A stretch of 64,000 nucleotides of DNA from Agromyces sp. CF514 (GTDB lineage: Bacteria > Actinomycetota > Actinomycetes > Actinomycetales > Microbacteriaceae), in contig NZ_FOZD01000001.1 in NCBI RefSeq assembly GCF_900113185.1, positions 1,364,001-1,428,000 on the forward strand, read 5' to 3'. The notes beneath the pieces are model-generated. The model did no database searches, was not told the DNA's origin, and saw only the letters and a program-made list of their open reading frames with translations. Positions 51,348-59,425 of this stretch are shown one piece after another; position 1 is the first letter of the stretch, and each line of letters begins with the position of its first letter. Both the position numbers and the translations under genes were made by a program.

Positions 51348-53108
51348 ATGACCGGATCCTGGGACCGCGAGGTCGACGTGCTCGTCGCGGGCACCGGCGC
51401 CGCGGGCATGACCGCCGCGATCACCGCCGCCGATCGGGGGCTCTCGACGCTCCTCGTCGAGAGCACCGACCGCTGGGGCGGCACGACCATGCGCAGCGGC
51501 GGCGGGCTGTGGATGCCGAACAACCCCGTCATGAAGCGCCGCGGCATCGCCGACTCGCGCGAGGAGGCGCTGACCTACCTCGAATCGGCCATCGGGCCGG
51601 TCGACGCGATCGGCCCCGCGAGCTCGCAGGCCAGGCGCGAGGCGTTCGTCGACACGATTCCCGAGCTCGTGGGCAAGCTCGAGCAGCTCGGCGTGCGCTG
51701 GGCCGTCGCGAAGGACTACCCCGATTACTACCCCGACCGACCGGGCGGCAAGATCGGCCGCGGCATCGAGTCCAAGCCGTTCGACGCGAAGCGGCTCGGC
51801 GACTGGCGCGAGACCTCGCGCACGGGCGACTCGATCCCCGCGCCCATGCAGACCGACGACGTCTGGCTGCTCATGCGCGCCTGGTCGTCGTGGTCCGGGT
51901 TCTTCCGCGGCGCCCGGTTCGTCTTCCGCACGCTCGGCGGGCTCGTCACGGGCAAGAAGCTCTACGGGTTCGGCGGCGGCCTCATGCTGCAGCTCGGGTT
52001 CATCGCGAAGCAGCAGGGCACCGAGATCCTGTTGAATGCCCCGCTCACCGAACTCGTGAAGGACGACGACGGCCGGGTCGTCGGCGCGGTCGTCGCGGCG
52101 CCGGGCGGCGCGCTGCGCGTCCGGGCGAGGCACGGCGTGATCCTCGGAGCGGGCGGGTTCGCCGCGAACACCGAGTGGCGGCAGAAGTACCACGGCATCC
52201 GGGGGTACACGTCGGCCGCCGAGGGCGACCTCGGCACGGCGATCGAGGCCGGCGTCGAGGCGGGCGCCGACGTCGCCCTCATGGACGACGCCTGGTGGGG
52301 GGCCTCCGTGCCCGTCCCGGGCAAGCAGGCGGCGTTCGTGCTCAACGAGCGCTCCGACCCGTTCAGCCTCGTCGTCGACCAGTCGGGCGCGCGGTACCTC
52401 AACGAGTCCGAGAGCTACATCGACTTCGGACACCACCTGCTCGAGCGCAACGAGGTCTCGCCGGCGAACCCGTCGTGGCTCGTGGTCGAGAAGCGGCACC
52501 GCCAGCGGTACATGTTCGGCGCACTGCTCGGCGACGGCAAGCTGCTGTTCCGCGAGGGCGTCGCGGTGAAGGCCGACACGCTCGAGGAACTCGGGCGCAA
52601 GATGGGCGTCGACGCGGCCACGTTCGCGGCGACGATCGCGCGCTTCAACGGACTGGCCAGGGGCGGGGTCGACCTCGACTTCGGACGCGGCGCGACCGCC
52701 TACGACCGCTACTACAGCGACCCCCGTGTGAAGCCGAACCCCAATCTCGCCGCGCTCGAGAAGGGCCCGTTCACGGCCGTGCAGCTCGTGCCCGGCGACC
52801 TCGGCACCAAGGGCGGGCTGCTGACCGACGAGCATGCCCGCGTGCTCGACGCCTCGGGCGAGGTCATCGCGGGCCTCTACGCGGCCGGCAACACGACGGC
52901 CTCGGTCATGGGCCGCACCTACCCGGGGCCGGGCTCGACGATCGGGCCCGCCGCGGTGTTCGGCTACCTGGCGGCGGTGCACGCGGCGACGGCCGTTCCG
53001 GCGGCGACGCCCACCCCGGCGGAGGTGCCGGCGACCCCGGTCGCTGCGCCCGCGGCGGAGCAGGCGCCGTCCGGCCGGGCCGAGCCGGTCGAGGTGCCGG
53101 CGGCCTAG
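51348..53108 (+). CDS. FAD-binding dehydrogenase, 3-ketosteroid delta-1-dehydrogenase-like
   Basis: A 586-residue flavoprotein of the succinate dehydrogenase/KstD superfamily. FAD binding is VLVAGTGAAGMTAAITAADRGLSTLLVESTDRWGGTTMRSGGGLWMPNN; the DYPDYYPDRPGGK stretch and the C-terminal GRTYPGPGSTIGPAAVFGYLA resemble 3-oxosteroid 1-dehydrogenases. An Ala/Pro-rich tail of about 45 residues is unusual. AAGGAGG lies six bases before the ATG. No other steroid-catabolism genes are near, so the real substrate may be a different cyclic ketone. Confidence 0.82.
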   Translation: MTGSWDREVDVLVAGTGAAGMTAAITAADRGLSTLLVESTDRWGGTTMRSGGGLWMPNNPVMKRRGIADSREEALTYLESAIGPVDAIGPASSQARREAFVDTIPELVGKLEQLGVRWAVAKDYPDYYPDRPGGKIGRGIESKPFDAKRLGDWRETSRTGDSIPAPMQTDDVWLLMRAWSSWSGFFRGARFVFRTLGGLVTGKKLYGFGGGLMLQLGFIAKQQGTEILLNAPLTELVKDDDGRVVGAVVAAPGGALRVRARHGVILGAGGFAANTEWRQKYHGIRGYTSAAEGDLGTAIEAGVEAGADVALMDDAWWGASVPVPGKQAAFVLNERSDPFSLVVDQSGARYLNESESYIDFGHHLLERNEVSPANPSWLVVEKRHRQRYMFGALLGDGKLLFREGVAVKADTLEELGRKMGVDAATFAATIARFNGLARGGVDLDFGRGATAYDRYYSDPRVKPNPNLAALEKGPFTAVQLVPGDLGTKGGLLTDEHARVLDASGEVIAGLYAAGNTTASVMGRTYPGPGSTIGPAAVFGYLAAVHAATAVPAATPTPAEVPATPVAAPAAEQAPSGRAEPVEVPAA

Positions 53109-53124
53109 CCTGCATCCAGACGAG

Positions 53125-53155
53125 CGGATGCCGCGGCGGCGCGTCGCGGCATCCG
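53125..53155 (+). terminator. GGATGCC/GGCATCC inverted-pair terminator
   Basis: CGGATGCCGCG (53125-53135) and CGCGGCATCCG (53145-53155) form a perfect 11-base stem with a nine-base loop, followed by TTCTCGTTTG, 16 bases after the flavoprotein stop. Confidence 0.75.
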
Positions 53156-53241
53156 TTCTCGTTTGCGCGGCTGCGGGTCGCGGCGCTCGCCGACGAAAAC
53201 CGAATGCGATTCGCACTTGCGGTGGGGGAGGGGGCATCGGG

Positions 53242-53324
53242 TAAACTCGACTCTCAGTCGAATCGATTCGAGCCCATCGTGGGGCTGCGGATCGAACCAC
53301 GACGGCGCCCTGCCGGGCGCCGTC
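53242..53324 (+). promoter_or_regulatory. Leader of the Bcr/CflA-type exporter: promoter, operator candidate and attenuator-like hairpin
   Basis: TAAACT (53242-53247) is a possible -10. The 14-bp palindrome TCGAATCGATTCGA (53258-53271) follows at the expected start of transcription. A perfect nine-base stem, GACGGCGCC (53301-53309) with GGCGCCGTC (53316-53324) and a six-base loop, then lies 60 bases before the ATG. The order of promoter, operator and terminator-like hairpin before a drug-efflux gene suggests conditional readthrough. The rest of the 276-base gap shows no gene. Confidence 0.45.
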
Positions 53325-53384
53325 TCCCGTCTCCCGGCGTCCGAGGGCGTGCGCCGCCGCACTCGAGCACGCCTGGACACCGCC

Positions 53385-54659
53385 ATGTCATCCACCGCAT
53401 CCATCCCCATCCTCCGACCCTCCGACTACGAGGCCCCCGCCCACCCGGGCGACCTGCTGAGCCGTCGCCAGCGACTCGTCTACGTGCTCGTGCTCGGCGC
53501 GCTCACCGCGCTCGGCCCGTTCACGGTCGACCTCTACCTGCCCGCGTTCCCCGTGCTGCAGAGCGAGCTCGGCGTCTCGGCCGCGGCCGTGCAGCTGACG
53601 CTCACCGGCACCATGATCGGCTTCGGCTTCGGCCAGCTCATCGTCGGCCCCTGGAGCGACAAGGTCGGTCGCCGCCTGCCGTTGATCCTCGCGACGATGC
53701 TGCACATCGCGGCATCCGTCGGCGCGGCCTTCGCGCCCGACATCGTGTGGCTGAGCGTCTTCCGCCTGCTGCAGGGCTTCGGCGCGGCGGCCGGCGGCGT
53801 CGTGGCCATGGCCATGGTGCGCGACCTCTTCGGCGGCAAGCCGCTGGTGCGCATGCTCTCGCGCCTCGCGCTCGTGAACGGCCTCGCGCCGGTGCTCGCG
53901 CCGGTCATCGGGTCGCAGCTGCTCGGCGTCATGGACTGGCGGGGCATCTTCGTCGTGCTCGGCGTCTACGGCCTGGTCGTCGTGCTCGCGGTCGCCTTCC
54001 TCATCGTCGAGACCCTGCCGGAGTCGCGCCGCCACGTCGCCGGCCACTCGACGCTCGGCGATCGCTACAAGGCGCTGTTCCGCGACCGCGTCTACCTCGG
54101 CGCCGCGATCATCGGCGGCATGACCTTCACGGGCCTGTTCGGGTACCTGTCGACCTCGTCGTTCCTGTTCCAGGAGGTCTACGCGTTCACGGCCCAGCAG
54201 TACGGCATCCTGTTCGCGGTCAACTCGGTCGGCGTCATCATCGGCGTGCAGACGAGCTCGCGCCTCATGCGCGGCTCGGTCGCGCCGCAGTGGATCCTCG
54301 CGATCACGACGATCGTGCACCTCGCGATGGCCGCCGCCATCATGGTGCTCGACTCGTCGGGCGCAGGCTTCTGGGGCACCGCGATCCCGCTCTGGATCTA
54401 CATCCTCGCGTGCGGATTCTCGTTCCCCGCCGTGCAGGTGCTCGCGCTCGCGCACCACGGCGCCGAGGCCGGCACCGCGGCGTCGCTCCTCGGTGCGCTG
54501 AACTTCGGCCTCGCCGGGCTCATCTCGCCGCTCATCGGACTCATGGGCGTCGGCAGCGCGGTGCCCATGGCGATCGTGCAGATCGCCGCAGCCCTCGTCG
54601 CGATCGCCGCGCTCTGGCTGCTCGTGCGGCCGCGCACGGTTCCGCCGCTCAGCGACTGA
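53385..54659 (+). CDS. Bcr/CflA-type MFS multidrug exporter
   Basis: A 424-residue, 12-segment DHA1 transporter. The N-terminal VYVLVLGALTALGPFTVDLYLPAFPVLQSELGVSAAAVQLTLTG is the Bcr/CflA hallmark, QLIVGPWSDKVGRRLPLI is motif A, and APVLAPVIGSQLL is the antiporter motif. It should export drugs such as bicyclomycin or chloramphenicol-like compounds, or sulfonamides. The ATG at 53385 has no strong Shine-Dalgarno. A structured leader of over 100 bases precedes it. Confidence 0.88.
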   Translation: MSSTASIPILRPSDYEAPAHPGDLLSRRQRLVYVLVLGALTALGPFTVDLYLPAFPVLQSELGVSAAAVQLTLTGTMIGFGFGQLIVGPWSDKVGRRLPLILATMLHIAASVGAAFAPDIVWLSVFRLLQGFGAAAGGVVAMAMVRDLFGGKPLVRMLSRLALVNGLAPVLAPVIGSQLLGVMDWRGIFVVLGVYGLVVVLAVAFLIVETLPESRRHVAGHSTLGDRYKALFRDRVYLGAAIIGGMTFTGLFGYLSTSSFLFQEVYAFTAQQYGILFAVNSVGVIIGVQTSSRLMRGSVAPQWILAITTIVHLAMAAAIMVLDSSGAGFWGTAIPLWIYILACGFSFPAVQVLALAHHGAEAGTAASLLGALNFGLAGLISPLIGLMGVGSAVPMAIVQIAAALVAIAALWLLVRPRTVPPLSD

Positions 54660-54695
54660 TCGGTCGGCCGCGCGCGGCTGACGATCCGGTGGTGA

Positions 54696-54745
54696 CCGGC
54701 CGGACTCCGGATGCCGGTGGCCGGCCGAACTCCGGATGCCGGCGG
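54696..54745 (+). repeat. 25-bp tandem repeat, two copies, containing GGATGCC
   Basis: Two direct copies of a 25-base unit of the form GGCCG-ACTCCGGATGCCGG lie in the 258-base gap between the exporter and the PAP2 gene. Each holds one GGATGCC word. The remainder of the gap is GC-rich with no frame I can support. Confidence 0.6.
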
Positions 54746-54917
54746 CCGGTGCCCGCGTGTCGCGGCCCTCGGCGCGGCGTGTCGCGTGTTGCGTCCGGAG
54801 TTGCGCAGGCGTAAGTCGCGCGCGGCGCGCGGAGCACTGCGGCGGCGCGCCGCCTGGACGGCGACAGATGCCGCGTGCCGTGCGCCGAGGCATCCGTCGC
54901 CTCGCTAGCGTGGGGCC

Positions 54918-55700
54918 ATGACTGCGCACGATGACGCCGAGGCCCAGGCCACGGCCCCCGACGGAGCGCTCTCGCCCCCGCAGCGCGCGGCCCGCGTGCG
55001 GCGCATTGGCCGCCGGGTGCCGCTGATCGCGGGCGCCACGGCGGTCGTGCTCGGGGCGCTGCTCGGCCTGGTGATCGCGGTGCGAGCGGGCGGGCTGCCG
55101 CTAGGCATCGACGAGGAGTGGTCGCTCGAGCTCGCCGAGACGCACTCGGCGGCGGCCGACGCGTTCGCGCTGTTCATGAATGCGCTGGGCGGTGGCATCC
55201 TCGGCGTGGTCGTCGTTCCGGTCGCGATCACGATCGCGCTGATCGTGCTGGGGCGGCCGTGGGCGGCGCTGTACTTCGCGCTCGCGTCGGCGGCCAGCGC
55301 ACTCGTCGTGCAGGTGCTGAAGGAGCTCTACGGCAGGCCGCGACCCGAGGACATGATGGTCACGAGCGATTACGGTTCATTCCCGTCGGGGCATGTGGCG
55401 AACGCGGCCACGATCGCGGTGGCGCTCGGCGTGATCGTGCCGCGCGTGTGGGTGTGGGTCGCCGGCGCGATCTACACCGTGCTGATGGCGATCAGCCGCA
55501 CGTACCTCGGCGTGCACTGGCTGACCGACACGATCGGAGGGGCGCTCGTCGGGGCCGGCGTCGCACTCGTGCTCTGGGCGGCGCTCGCCGTGCCGCTCGA
55601 GCGGGAGCGTCTCGCGAGGCTGGCGCGCATCTCGGAGCGGAATGCCGCGTTCGCGCAGTCGCACGTGACGCCGCCGTCGGGGCACCGGCCGGCTGGTTGA
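54918..55700 (+). CDS. PAP2-superfamily membrane phosphatase
   Basis: A 260-residue membrane phosphatase. After an acidic N-terminal tail come about six hydrophobic segments with the three PAP2 motifs: KELYGRPRP, PSGH (in SFPSGHVANAATIAV) and SRTYLGVHWLTD. It probably dephosphorylates a lipid phosphate such as undecaprenyl pyrophosphate or phosphatidic acid on the outer face. TAGCGT stands six bases before the ATG with no Shine-Dalgarno, so transcription is probably leaderless. Confidence 0.9.
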   Translation: MTAHDDAEAQATAPDGALSPPQRAARVRRIGRRVPLIAGATAVVLGALLGLVIAVRAGGLPLGIDEEWSLELAETHSAAADAFALFMNALGGGILGVVVVPVAITIALIVLGRPWAALYFALASAASALVVQVLKELYGRPRPEDMMVTSDYGSFPSGHVANAATIAVALGVIVPRVWVWVAGAIYTVLMAISRTYLGVHWLTDTIGGALVGAGVALVLWAALAVPLERERLARLARISERNAAFAQSHVTPPSGHRPAG

Positions 55701-55744
55701 GCCGGTGAGCCACGCCGCGGCCGACTCCGCCGACAACACTGGGG

Positions 55745-55756
55745 TACAACGTTGTA
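55745..55756. promoter_or_regulatory. LacI-type operator before the arabinoside regulator gene
   Basis: TACAACGTTGTA is a perfect 12-bp palindrome with a central CG, as in LacI-family operators. It lies 28 bases before the regulator ATG. The same sequence recurs upstream of the binding-protein gene at 56940-56951. Confidence 0.75.
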
Positions 55757-55784
55757 GAGTACCCGCAGGATCCCAGGAGGCGAC

Positions 55785-56807
55785 ATGGCTGTGACGCTGC
55801 ACGACGTGGCACGCGTGGCCGGCGTGTCGATCAAGACGGTGTCGAACGTGATCAACGCGTATCCGCACATCCGCCCCGCGACCAAGGAGCGGGTCGAGGC
55901 GGCGATCGCCGAACTCGGGTACGTGCCGAACCTCACGGCCCGCAGCCTCAAGTCGGGTCGCACGGGCGCGATCGCGCTCGCGGTGCCCGAGCTCGGCCTC
56001 AGCTACTTCGCCGAGCTCGCGGCGGCCGTCATCGAGGCGGCCGAGGCCGCCGGACTCGTGGTGCTCGTCGAGCAGACGGGCGGCGATCGCGAGCGCGAGC
56101 TCGACCTGCTGCGCAGCCCCCGGCTCAAGATGACCGACGGGCTCATCTTCAGCGCGCTGGGCATGAGCGAGGCGGATGTCTCGAGCCTCGCGGTCGACTA
56201 CCCGCTCGTGCTGCTCGGCGAACGCATCTTCGGCGGCCCGACCGACCACGTGACGATGCGCAACGTCGAGGCGGCGCGCGCAGCGACCGAGTACCTCATC
56301 GCTTCCGGACGACGGCGCATCGCCGTGGTCGGCGCGCACGAGGGCGAGATCGTCGGTTCGGCCGCCCTGCGCATGCAGGGGTACCTCGAGGCGCTCGAGG
56401 CCCACGGCATCCCGTTCGACGACTCGATCATCGGCTACACGACGCTCTGGCACCGCTCGAACGGCGCGAGGTCGATGACCGAGCTGCTGGCCCGCGGTGC
56501 CGAGTTCGACGCGGTCTTCGGCCTGAACGACACGCTCGCGCTCGGTGCGATGCGCGTGCTGCAGGCCTCCGGTCGTCGCGTGCCCGAAGACGTGGCCGTC
56601 ATGGGGTTCGACGACCTCGACGAGGCGGGGTACTCGATCCCGTCGCTCACGACCGTCGACCCCGGGCAGAAGTGGATCGCGAAGACCGCCGTCGCCACGC
56701 TCGTCGAGCGCATCGCGTCGGGCGCCGAGGTCGGGCCGCCGCGCCTGCTGCTCGCCGACTTCCGCATCGCCGAGCGCGAGTCCGCGGTCTCCGCGCCCGC
56801 CGCCTGA
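55785..56807 (+). CDS. LacI-family regulator of the arabinoside operon
   Basis: A 340-residue LacI-type repressor. The helix-turn-helix VTLHDVARVAGVSIKTVSNVINAYPHIRPATKERV is at 3-37, followed by the PNLTARSLKSGRTGAIALAVPEL hinge and the effector domain with GFDDLDEAGYSIPSLTTVDPG. AGGAGG lies before the ATG. Its own promoter and that of the next operon carry TACAACGTTGTA sites, so it should repress itself and the import and GH51 genes, with an arabinose-type inducer. Confidence 0.9.
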   Translation: MAVTLHDVARVAGVSIKTVSNVINAYPHIRPATKERVEAAIAELGYVPNLTARSLKSGRTGAIALAVPELGLSYFAELAAAVIEAAEAAGLVVLVEQTGGDRERELDLLRSPRLKMTDGLIFSALGMSEADVSSLAVDYPLVLLGERIFGGPTDHVTMRNVEAARAATEYLIASGRRRIAVVGAHEGEIVGSAALRMQGYLEALEAHGIPFDDSIIGYTTLWHRSNGARSMTELLARGAEFDAVFGLNDTLALGAMRVLQASGRRVPEDVAVMGFDDLDEAGYSIPSLTTVDPGQKWIAKTAVATLVERIASGAEVGPPRLLLADFRIAERESAVSAPAA

Positions 56808-56891
56808 CGGCGCTCGCCCCTCGCCTCCCCGCGCCCCGCCGCACCACCGTGCCAGCGCGCCGCCCGGCGGCATCCGCTGTCCCGATTGCAC

Positions 56892-56951
56892 TTGACAGGC
56901 TCGGACGCCTTGGGCATCATGTCTCTACAACGTTTACTTTACAACGTTGTA
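56892..56951 (+). promoter_or_regulatory. Promoter and double LacI operator of the arabinoside operon
   Basis: TTGACA (56892-56897) and CATCAT (56915-56920) are 17 bases apart. Immediately downstream are TACAACGTTTAC (56926-56937) and the perfect palindrome TACAACGTTGTA (56940-56951), 14 bases apart centre to centre. Tandem operators at the transcript start would allow cooperative repression. Confidence 0.8.
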
Positions 56952-57024
56952 CAACCAGAACCGGGCAAGCAACCCGGGCGCACCTGACAGAGTCGTCCAC
57001 CGCACACAGAAAGAGCACCGCACG

Positions 57025-58359
57025 ATGAAGAGCAAGCTCCTCGCCCTCGGCGGCACGGTCGCCGTCGCGGCCGCAGCCCTCACCGGCTGCAGCGCAGGCG
57101 AATCCACCTCCGCAACCGACTGCACCAACAAGATCGTGAACGCCGACGCCACGCAGGTGAGCGTCTGGGCCTGGTACCCGGCCTTCGAAGACGTCGTCGA
57201 CCTGTTCAACGAGAACCACGACGACGTCCAGATCTGCTGGACGAACGCGGGCCAGGGCAACGACGAGTACACCAAGTTCTCGACCGCGCTCGAGGCCGGC
57301 TCGGGCGCCCCCGACGTCATCATGCTCGAGTCCGAGGTGCTCTCGAGCTTCTCGATCCGCGACGGCCTGGTCGACCTCACCGAGTTCGGCGCGAACGACG
57401 TCAAGGGCGACTACACCGAAGGCGCGTGGAAGGACGTCTCGAGCGGCGACGCCGTCTACGCGATCCCGGTCGACGGCGGTCCCATGGGCATGCTCTACCG
57501 CCAGGACATCCTCGACCAGTACGGCATCACGGCCCCCACCACGTGGGACGAGTTCGCCGCAGCCGCGCAGACCCTGAAGGACGCGGGCGCCCCCGGCGTG
57601 CTCGCCGACTTCCCGACGAACGGCCGCGCGTACAACCAGGCGCTGTTCGCCCAGGCGGGTTCGGTGCCGTTCGAGTACGACAACGCGAACCCGACCGAGA
57701 TCGGCATCGACGTCAACGACGAGGGCTCGAAGAAGGTCAACGCGTACTGGAACGACCTCGTCTCGAAGGGCCTCGTCGCGACCGACGACGCCTTCACGGC
57801 CGACTACAACACCAAGCTCGTCGACGGCAGCTACGCGATCTACGTCGCCGCGGCCTGGGGCCCCGGCTACCTGAGCGGACTCTCGGATGCCGACAGCGAC
57901 GCCGTGTGGCGTGCGGCGCCGGTCCCTCAGTGGGACCCCGCGAACCCCGTGCAGATCAACTGGGGCGGCTCGACGTTCGCCGTGACGAGCCAGGCGAAGG
58001 ACAAGGAGGCGGCCGCGGTCGTCGCCAAGGAGGTCTTCGGCACTGAAGAGGCGTGGAAGATCGGCATCGAGCAGGCCGCACTGTTCCCGCTCTGGAAGCC
58101 GATCCTCGAGTCCGACTACTTCCGCGACCTCGAGTACCCGTTCTTCGGCGGTCAGCAGATCAACAAGGACGTCTTCCTCGACGCAGCGGCCGGCTACACC
58201 GGCTTCACCTTCAGCCCGTTCCAGAACTACGCGTACGACCAGCTCACCGAGCAGCTCTACGCGATGACCCAGGGCGAGAAGAGCTCCGACCAGGCGCTCG
58301 ACGACCTGCAGGCCTCCCTCGAGACCTATGCGGGCGAGCAGGGCTTCACGTTGAAGTAG
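57025..58359 (+). CDS. Extracellular sugar-binding lipoprotein (CUT1 type)
   Basis: A 444-residue binding protein: signal peptide, lipobox LTGC (Cys22) and Ser/Thr-rich linker, then VSVWAWYPAFEDVVDLFNENHDDVQICWTNAGQGNDEY and GMLYRQDILDQYGITAPTTWDEFAAAAQTLKDAG. It should capture an arabinoside (arabino-oligosaccharide), judged from the GH51 gene downstream. The ATG at 57025 begins the signal peptide; AAAGAG lies upstream. A GGATGCC inverted-pair hairpin after the stop probably raises its expression relative to the permeases. Confidence 0.9.
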   Translation: MKSKLLALGGTVAVAAAALTGCSAGESTSATDCTNKIVNADATQVSVWAWYPAFEDVVDLFNENHDDVQICWTNAGQGNDEYTKFSTALEAGSGAPDVIMLESEVLSSFSIRDGLVDLTEFGANDVKGDYTEGAWKDVSSGDAVYAIPVDGGPMGMLYRQDILDQYGITAPTTWDEFAAAAQTLKDAGAPGVLADFPTNGRAYNQALFAQAGSVPFEYDNANPTEIGIDVNDEGSKKVNAYWNDLVSKGLVATDDAFTADYNTKLVDGSYAIYVAAAWGPGYLSGLSDADSDAVWRAAPVPQWDPANPVQINWGGSTFAVTSQAKDKEAAAVVAKEVFGTEEAWKIGIEQAALFPLWKPILESDYFRDLEYPFFGGQQINKDVFLDAAAGYTGFTFSPFQNYAYDQLTEQLYAMTQGEKSSDQALDDLQASLETYAGEQGFTLK

Positions 58360-58367
58360 CGGTGCAT

Positions 58368-58403
58368 GGCGGATGCCTCGTGGGCGACCCCGAGGCATCC
58401 GCC
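58368..58403 (+). terminator. GGATGCC/GGCATCC hairpin between binding-protein and permease genes
   Basis: GGCGGATGCCTCG (58368-58380) and CGAGGCATCCGCC (58391-58403) form a perfect 13-base stem with a ten-base loop, nine bases after the binding-protein stop. It mirrors the hairpin between xylF and xylG and probably works as a partial terminator or 3'-end stabiliser. Confidence 0.75.
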
Positions 58404-58468
58404 CCCGCATCCGACGGAAGCCGACGCCCCACCGACCACCGCCCACCGCCTCGACGAGGAGAGCGAGC

Positions 58469-59425
58469 ATGACCACCCAGACCACCGCCGGGCCGCCGCC
58501 CGTCGCGACGCGCAGCAGTCGCGACCCGCGCAGGCCCCACGGATCACGCCTCGAGCAGCGCCGCCAGCGCTGGGGCTGGCTCTTCGTCTCCCCGTTCCTC
58601 GCGGTGTTCGCCCTGTTCCTGGTGTTCCCGCTGTTCTACGCGTTCGGCATGAGCCTGTTCACGTCGACGCTCGCGACGGGCACGAAGTTCACGGGCATCG
58701 GCAACTACGTGAAGGCGTTCACCGACCCGCTCTTCATGGAGGGCCTGCTCCGGGTCGCCGCGTTCGCGATCGTCATGATCCCGGCGCAGCTGATCGTCGC
58801 GCTCCTCGCGGCGCTCGTGCTCGACTCGCTGACCTCGTGGCTCTCGAAGCTGTCGCGCCTGCTGATCTTCGTGCCGTACGCCATTCCCGTGGTCATCGGC
58901 GCCCTCATGTGGAGCTTCCTCTACAGCCCGAAGTTCGGGCCGAGCGCGACGCTCTTCACGGCCGTGGGCCTGCCGACCCCCGACTTCCTCGCGTCGGGCA
59001 CGATCTTCGGCAGCCTCGTGAACATCGTCACGTGGCAGTGGTCGGGCTACTACATGGTCGTCATCTACGCGGCGCTGCGCTCGATCGACCCGTCGATCTA
59101 CGAGGCCGCCCGCATCGACGGCGCCAACGGCCTGCAGACCGCGCTGCGCATCAAGCTCCCGATGATCTCGTCGTCGATGGTCATGGTGATCACGTTCGCG
59201 CTGATCGGCACGCTCCAGTTCTTCACCGAGCCGGTGGTGCTGCGCAACATCGCGCAGGGCGCCATCGACGCGGCGTACACGCCGAACATGTACGCGTACT
59301 CGCTGGCGTTCTCGTACAGCCAGTTCAACTACGCCTCGGCGATCGCGTTCTCGCTCGGCGCGCTCGTGTTCGCGGGCTCGTACCTCTTCCTCTTCCTCAC
59401 CCGCAAGCAGAGCGGACTCAAGTGA
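58469..59425 (+). CDS. Carbohydrate ABC transporter permease (MalF type)
   Basis: A 318-residue CUT1 permease with a basic cytoplasmic tail and six hydrophobic segments. The EAA loop is IDPSIYEAARIDGANGLQTALRIKLPMI. GAGGAG precedes the ATG at 58469; a GTG-led upstream extension across the hairpin was rejected. It overlaps the next permease gene by one base (TGATG), so translation is coupled. Confidence 0.9.
   Translation: MTTQTTAGPPPVATRSSRDPRRPHGSRLEQRRQRWGWLFVSPFLAVFALFLVFPLFYAFGMSLFTSTLATGTKFTGIGNYVKAFTDPLFMEGLLRVAAFAIVMIPAQLIVALLAALVLDSLTSWLSKLSRLLIFVPYAIPVVIGALMWSFLYSPKFGPSATLFTAVGLPTPDFLASGTIFGSLVNIVTWQWSGYYMVVIYAALRSIDPSIYEAARIDGANGLQTALRIKLPMISSSMVMVITFALIGTLQFFTEPVVLRNIAQGAIDAAYTPNMYAYSLAFSYSQFNYASAIAFSLGALVFAGSYLFLFLTRKQSGLK

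Noticed and set aside
53279-53384. A leader peptide in front of the Bcr/CflA-type exporter
   Set aside because: The GTG-initiated frame has no stop before it runs deep into the exporter gene, so it is not a discrete leader peptide.
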